Part shown: positions 5,891 to 8,462 of the stretch, piece by piece
How the letters are laid out: each line of letters starts with the position of its first letter
Numbering within the stretch: the stretch's first letter is position 1
From: an uncultured euryarchaeote
GTDB lineage: Archaea; Thermoplasmatota; Poseidoniia; Poseidoniales; Thalassarchaeaceae
Length of the DNA stretch: 8,462 nt
Direction of reading: 5' to 3'
NCBI GenBank assembly: GCA_937901365.1
Contig: CALCEF010000213.1
Span: 1 to 8,462, forward strand
The notes under the pieces: model-generated
What the model saw: the letters and a program-made list of their open reading frames with translations, nothing else
What the model was told of the DNA's origin: nothing
Databases searched by the model: none
Made by a program: the position numbers and the translations under genes

Positions 5891-7020
5891 TGCGTCGCGC
5901 AATCATACTCACCAGTCTATTGCTACTGGTTTTGTGCGTCCAACCCCTTTCAGCAAATCCTGGTGGAACCGGTGATGGCAATCGTGATGCAGCATGTGGA
6001 GGTTCTTGCCATGGTGACCCTGGACTGTCAGAGCCATCATCGGCCGTGCTATCGTTCTCACAAGATAGAGATGCAGCCTACGTGGGTGGCCCGATTTCAA
6101 TCAGCGTGACCGCAACGGACATGGAATTATCCAGTCGTTCGATGGTGGGCATGTTCCTACTGAGTGGCACGCATGGTGTCGCGGACACACCACAAGATGA
6201 TGGTTGGACAATTCTATCAAACGGTGAAGGTGGTTCAACAAATTACGTAGAGACATACGCTCAAGATTCAAACACGGGTGCGACCATCACGTGGAGTTTA
6301 CTCGCACCAGTCAATGAAGGCACCTACGAATTCTATGCTGCCATTCATCATGGTGGTGGCGGCTCTGCTCGCATGAAAATTTCATCTGTCCACAACGTAA
6401 CGGTAGGCCCCATCCCCGACAATCTACCACAAATGCTTCCATGGGATGCAATGACATCTCGTTCACTGGGTGAGGAATCAGTGCTTTCAATGCCCGTTGT
6501 CAATGCAACCGCCGTCACTCTAGAGTATCGAATTGGCGAGGGTCCAATCGCGTCAATCAGCGCGCAGATGGAAGGCGAAGCGTGGGTTGTCACACTTCCA
6601 GCGGCCCTTTCAGACATCCCACTCTCGTACCGAGTGGTGATGAGCAACGATGAATTTACAGAAACAACAGGATGGATTTCTGTGGCCAATAATGTCGAGG
6701 GATATACCGCAGATATTTTCGCAGTCCGCCTTCAATCGATGGCGTTGATGTTGGGCAGCCTTGCATTGTGCATCTCAATTCAACGACGCATGGCACGTAA
6801 CTCAAACAGTGCAATCGTTGAACCAGAAGCGGCTCTCATCTCGCCAGATCAAACTAGCATGGTTGTTCCATCGATGGCTGCGCTAGAGGTAGAGATACCA
6901 CAAATGGAGCCCGTGTCATTGTCACTTGATGACCCAAGGCGCCCCCCAGGTTGGACCGATGAGCAATGGCTGCATTACGGACCGGATCACATCAAGCAAA
7001 ATCATGGAGGTGGTTTCTGA
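5890..7020 (+). CDS. Exported membrane-anchored protein with CxxxCH motif and C-terminal GWTDEQW tail
   Basis: The product is 376 residues. Residues 1-22 are a signal peptide. C36-G-G-S-C40-H41 lies about 14 residues into the mature chain. Residues about 48-175 form a sheet domain with a late GTYEFYAAIHHGG strand (His153, His154), similar in plan to the Reeler/choice-of-anchor-V-like domain of the preceding gene. Residues about 178-270 form a second Ig-like domain. A membrane helix (about 281-297) is followed by Arg-rich residues, so the last 75 or so residues should be cytoplasmic. This tail ends in GWTDEQWLHYG (354-364), a compact Trp-rich module. The start at 5890 is set by a strong ribosome site and a TAATG overlap. 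Its gene position and shared Cys-Cys-His plus sheet-domain plan suggest it works with the protein encoded before it. Haem attachment through CxxxCH is possible, since non-standard spacings exist in cytochromes c, but unproven. Confidence 0.85.
   Translation: MRRAIILTSLLLLVLCVQPLSANPGGTGDGNRDAACGGSCHGDPGLSEPSSAVLSFSQDRDAAYVGGPISISVTATDMELSSRSMVGMFLLSGTHGVADTPQDDGWTILSNGEGGSTNYVETYAQDSNTGATITWSLLAPVNEGTYEFYAAIHHGGGGSARMKISSVHNVTVGPIPDNLPQMLPWDAMTSRSLGEESVLSMPVVNATAVTLEYRIGEGPIASISAQMEGEAWVVTLPAALSDIPLSYRVVMSNDEFTETTGWISVANNVEGYTADIFAVRLQSMALMLGSLALCISIQRRMARNSNSAIVEPEAALISPDQTSMVVPSMAALEVEIPQMEPVSLSLDDPRRPPGWTDEQWLHYGPDHIKQNHGGGF
7006..7012 (+). promoter_or_regulatory. Ribosome binding site fixing the start at 7020
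   Basis: GGAGGTG is 7 bases before ATG 7020, which overlaps the upstream TGA by one base (TGATG). This favours 7020 over the in-frame ATG at 6966, which has no such site and would add 18 polar residues ahead of the first helix. Confidence 0.8.
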
Positions 7021-7601
7021 TGGTTGCCGCAGCTACATTGCATGCATTCAGTACTGAAATGTTGGTCGGTTCGATGACCTTCTCAGTGGTTGCCACCGTG
7101 TTGTGCTTCGCCGAATCCATGTTTGAAAAAGTCGGTGAGCGTGCACAAAAAGGACTGGATCACGCCGCATATTTCGCTGCGATATTTGCTCTATGTTGCA
7201 TTCCAATTGTGGCCATTACTGGAAATGCTGCAGGCGATGCGGCGTCCTCTCCCGTTCTGGTCAACAAGATGCTTCTGTCCGGGCTTTGCCTTGGCCTTTG
7301 GATTGGTGTAATCCTCGGCCGAAAGACATGGGGGCCTGAGATGTGGTCAAACCGAAAAATGGGCCTTGTTCACACAGGTTTTGTTTGCGCTGGATACACG
7401 ACTGCAGCCATGTTGGGTTCAATTGGTAGCGTTATGACACGTGGAGAAACCGTTGGAGATTTGTTTGGAATCTGGCCACACTTTGACAATGCACCATCCA
7501 TTTCATTCGGCCTTTCAATGGTGCTATTTGTCCTTTCATTGACTGCACTATTGGTTGTGATTTTCGTGCAACCCAAGAGCGAAGTAGAACTTAATCTCTG
7601 A
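7020..7601 (+). CDS. Polytopic membrane protein with about five helices and candidate ligand histidines
   Basis: The product is 193 residues from ATG 7020. Likely helices are residues 8-31, 48-67, 82-101, 114-138 and 160-183, with a short hydrophilic C-terminus. His8 and His48 sit at the starts of helices 1 and 2, and His118 lies near the start of helix 4. This arrangement recalls small b-type cytochrome-like membrane proteins such as DUF2231 or cytochrome b561 relatives, though I cannot assign a family. It is the last gene of an operon whose other two products carry Cys-Cys-His motifs outside the membrane. A role as membrane electron carrier or metal-handling subunit is therefore a reasonable inference. 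Alternatives are a structural partner or an uncharacterised transporter. A short T5 run at 7602-7606 follows the stop and could aid termination, but it is weak evidence. Confidence 0.8.
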   Translation: MVAAATLHAFSTEMLVGSMTFSVVATVLCFAESMFEKVGERAQKGLDHAAYFAAIFALCCIPIVAITGNAAGDAASSPVLVNKMLLSGLCLGLWIGVILGRKTWGPEMWSNRKMGLVHTGFVCAGYTTAAMLGSIGSVMTRGETVGDLFGIWPHFDNAPSISFGLSMVLFVLSLTALLVVIFVQPKSEVELNL

Positions 7602-8462
7602 TTTTTGAGATGATTTGATTCAATGCATCCGCTTGATCTTCAGGGCGCAAACCGATTTTCGCGATATTTTCCTGCCCCGCATTAGACCACGCCTTCCTGG
7701 TTTCAGAATCTCGAGCCTGCTCTAGAGCAGTGTGCCAGGCACTCCAGTCACCGCGGGGCAAGAGGCGCCCTGAAACTCCATCTTCAACGGTGTACTTGTA
7801 GCCTCCTTCATCGACCATGATGGCCGGTGTCCCCGCTGCTTGAGCTTCGATTGGCGTTAGCCCAAATGGCTCTCCGTGTGCGAGAGAAACAACAGCGAGA
7901 GAGCGCTTGATGAGATTGACGAGATCGTCCTGAGAAAGTCGTGGTTCGATAATGAGATTGACATTGTTTTTCTTGGCGTATGCTTCCAGTGTTTCGAGGT
8001 CTTCGGATGAACCACCCCCGACATGATGGTACGTCAATCCGGTTCCAACCAGCATATCGATGGTGTCCATGGTACCTTTGACGTACGAAGCATTCCCAAT
8101 GGCGACCACCCGGTCTTCAGTTGCAGGGCAATCACCGGCCCACACGTCCAGATTGACCGACGGCCAAAGTAGTCCAGCCTTTTCACCGTATACAGTTTGA
8201 ATTCGCTCTTGAATCCAAGGCGAATTCCCACTGATGGTGGCATTTGAACGATCGGCGAGGTCATGTGTCATCGAAAGGTCACGTCGCCGTTGCTTTCCGA
8301 GTAGAAATTTCGTCAATGCAAGGTTTTGCTTCGGCCTTCCATCCAGAGTCCGATGAAGGACATCTTCATGCAAACCTCTGTGAGGTTCCAAGCAATAATA
8401 GTGAACAGGGAGATCTTTTGGAATCAATTGGCTGAATTCCAAACTGCCTACACCACTGGTCA
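7591..8462 (-). CDS. GT-B glycosyltransferase, group 1 / GT4-like (N-terminus cut by window)
   Basis: The frame runs from the TAA at 7591-7593 to the right edge without a stop (about 290 residues visible), so the true start lies outside. A TTG at 8442 is only an apparent start, because in-frame codons continue upstream of it (SGVGS...). The visible part holds the end of the acceptor domain and the whole nucleotide-sugar domain. It begins with a VVAIGNASYVKGT strand and helix, and carries E-P-F-G-L-T-P-I-E (both Glu codons between 7846 and 7872), the E-x7-E motif of retaining GT-B enzymes, followed by AQAAGTPAI and an EGGYKYTVEDGVSGRL loop. It should transfer a sugar from an activated donor to a glycan, lipid or protein acceptor on the cytoplasmic side of the membrane. 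Donor and acceptor cannot be told. Its 3' end overlaps the convergent membrane-protein gene by 11 bases. Confidence 0.9.
   Translation of the reverse strand, partial: TSGVGSLEFSQLIPKDLPVHYYCLEPHRGLHEDVLHRTLDGRPKQNLALTKFLLGKQRRRDLSMTHDLADRSNATISGNSPWIQERIQTVYGEKAGLLWPSVNLDVWAGDCPATEDRVVAIGNASYVKGTMDTIDMLVGTGLTYHHVGGGSSEDLETLEAYAKKNNVNLIIEPRLSQDDLVNLIKRSLAVVSLAHGEPFGLTPIEAQAAGTPAIMVDEGGYKYTVEDGVSGRLLPRGDWSAWHTALEQARDSETRKAWSNAGQENIAKIGLRPEDQADALNQIISKIRD

Noticed and set aside
6966..7019. ATG at 6966 as start of the polytopic membrane protein
   Set aside because: It overlaps the upstream gene by 55 bases and lacks a ribosome site, whereas 7020 has GGAGGTG and a TGATG overlap.
7602..7606. T5 run as a terminator for the operon
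   Set aside because: It is only five bases, has no stable stem before it and lies in the opposing coding sequence, so it is too weak to annotate by itself.
8440..8442. TTG at 8442 as the glycosyltransferase start
   Set aside because: The frame stays open to the window edge and upstream residues (SGVGS) look like continued glycosyltransferase sequence, so the gene is truncated by the window.
1..8462. CRISPR arrays, tRNA or rRNA genes, insertion sequences, attachment sites
   Set aside because: Read through on both strands. No direct-repeat/spacer pattern, cloverleaf, transposase or terminal inverted repeats were seen, and nearly all bases lie in supported genes.

Overview
The window looks like chromosome from a planktonic archaeon, most plausibly a Marine Group II (Poseidoniales) relative. 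This is inferred from several signs. There is a TATA-type promoter about 25 bases ahead of an ATG with no ribosome site, which suggests a leaderless transcript. Downstream genes use GGAGGTG-type ribosome sites with stop/start overlaps. The fatty-acid enzyme has the archaeal domain order (dehydrogenase first, hydratase second). The exported proteins are long, acidic and built of Ig-like repeats. No rRNA, tRNA, CRISPR array, transposase or phage gene is visible, and coding density is very high. Lineage was not tested by any search.

Layout. Bases 1-1886 (minus strand, 3' end cut by the window) encode a bifunctional 3-hydroxyacyl-CoA dehydrogenase/enoyl-CoA hydratase with all expected catalytic residues. 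A 96-base divergent gap follows. Bases 1983-3248 (plus) encode a mosaic protein: helical/coiled-coil N-terminus, Ig-like sheet domain, Pro-Glu linker, a strikingly calmodulin-like EF-hand pair, a second acidic linker, and an unrecognised C-terminal domain.

After a 68-base gap holding an inverted repeat and a TATA box comes a tightly coupled three-gene operon, 3317-7601. Its first product is an 857-residue exported, membrane-anchored protein with a CxCH motif, a Reeler/choice-of-anchor-V-like domain and five tandem repeats of about 94 residues. The second is a 376-residue exported, membrane-anchored protein with a CxxxCH motif and a cytoplasmic tail carrying GWTDEQW. The third is a 193-residue membrane protein with about five helices and histidines near helix positions. 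A partial GT-B glycosyltransferase (7591-8462, minus, 5' end cut) overlaps the end of the operon tail-to-tail by 11 bases.

Working model (inference). The operon makes a cell-surface complex: two anchored proteins with Cys-Cys-His motifs just after their signal peptides, paired with a possible haem- or metal-binding membrane subunit. This recalls the Reeler-DOMON-cytochrome b561 logic of eukaryotic ferric reductases, here split over separate polypeptides. The EF-hand protein is transcribed separately and could be a calcium-responsive protein. The acyl-CoA enzyme and the glycosyltransferase look like ordinary neighbours.
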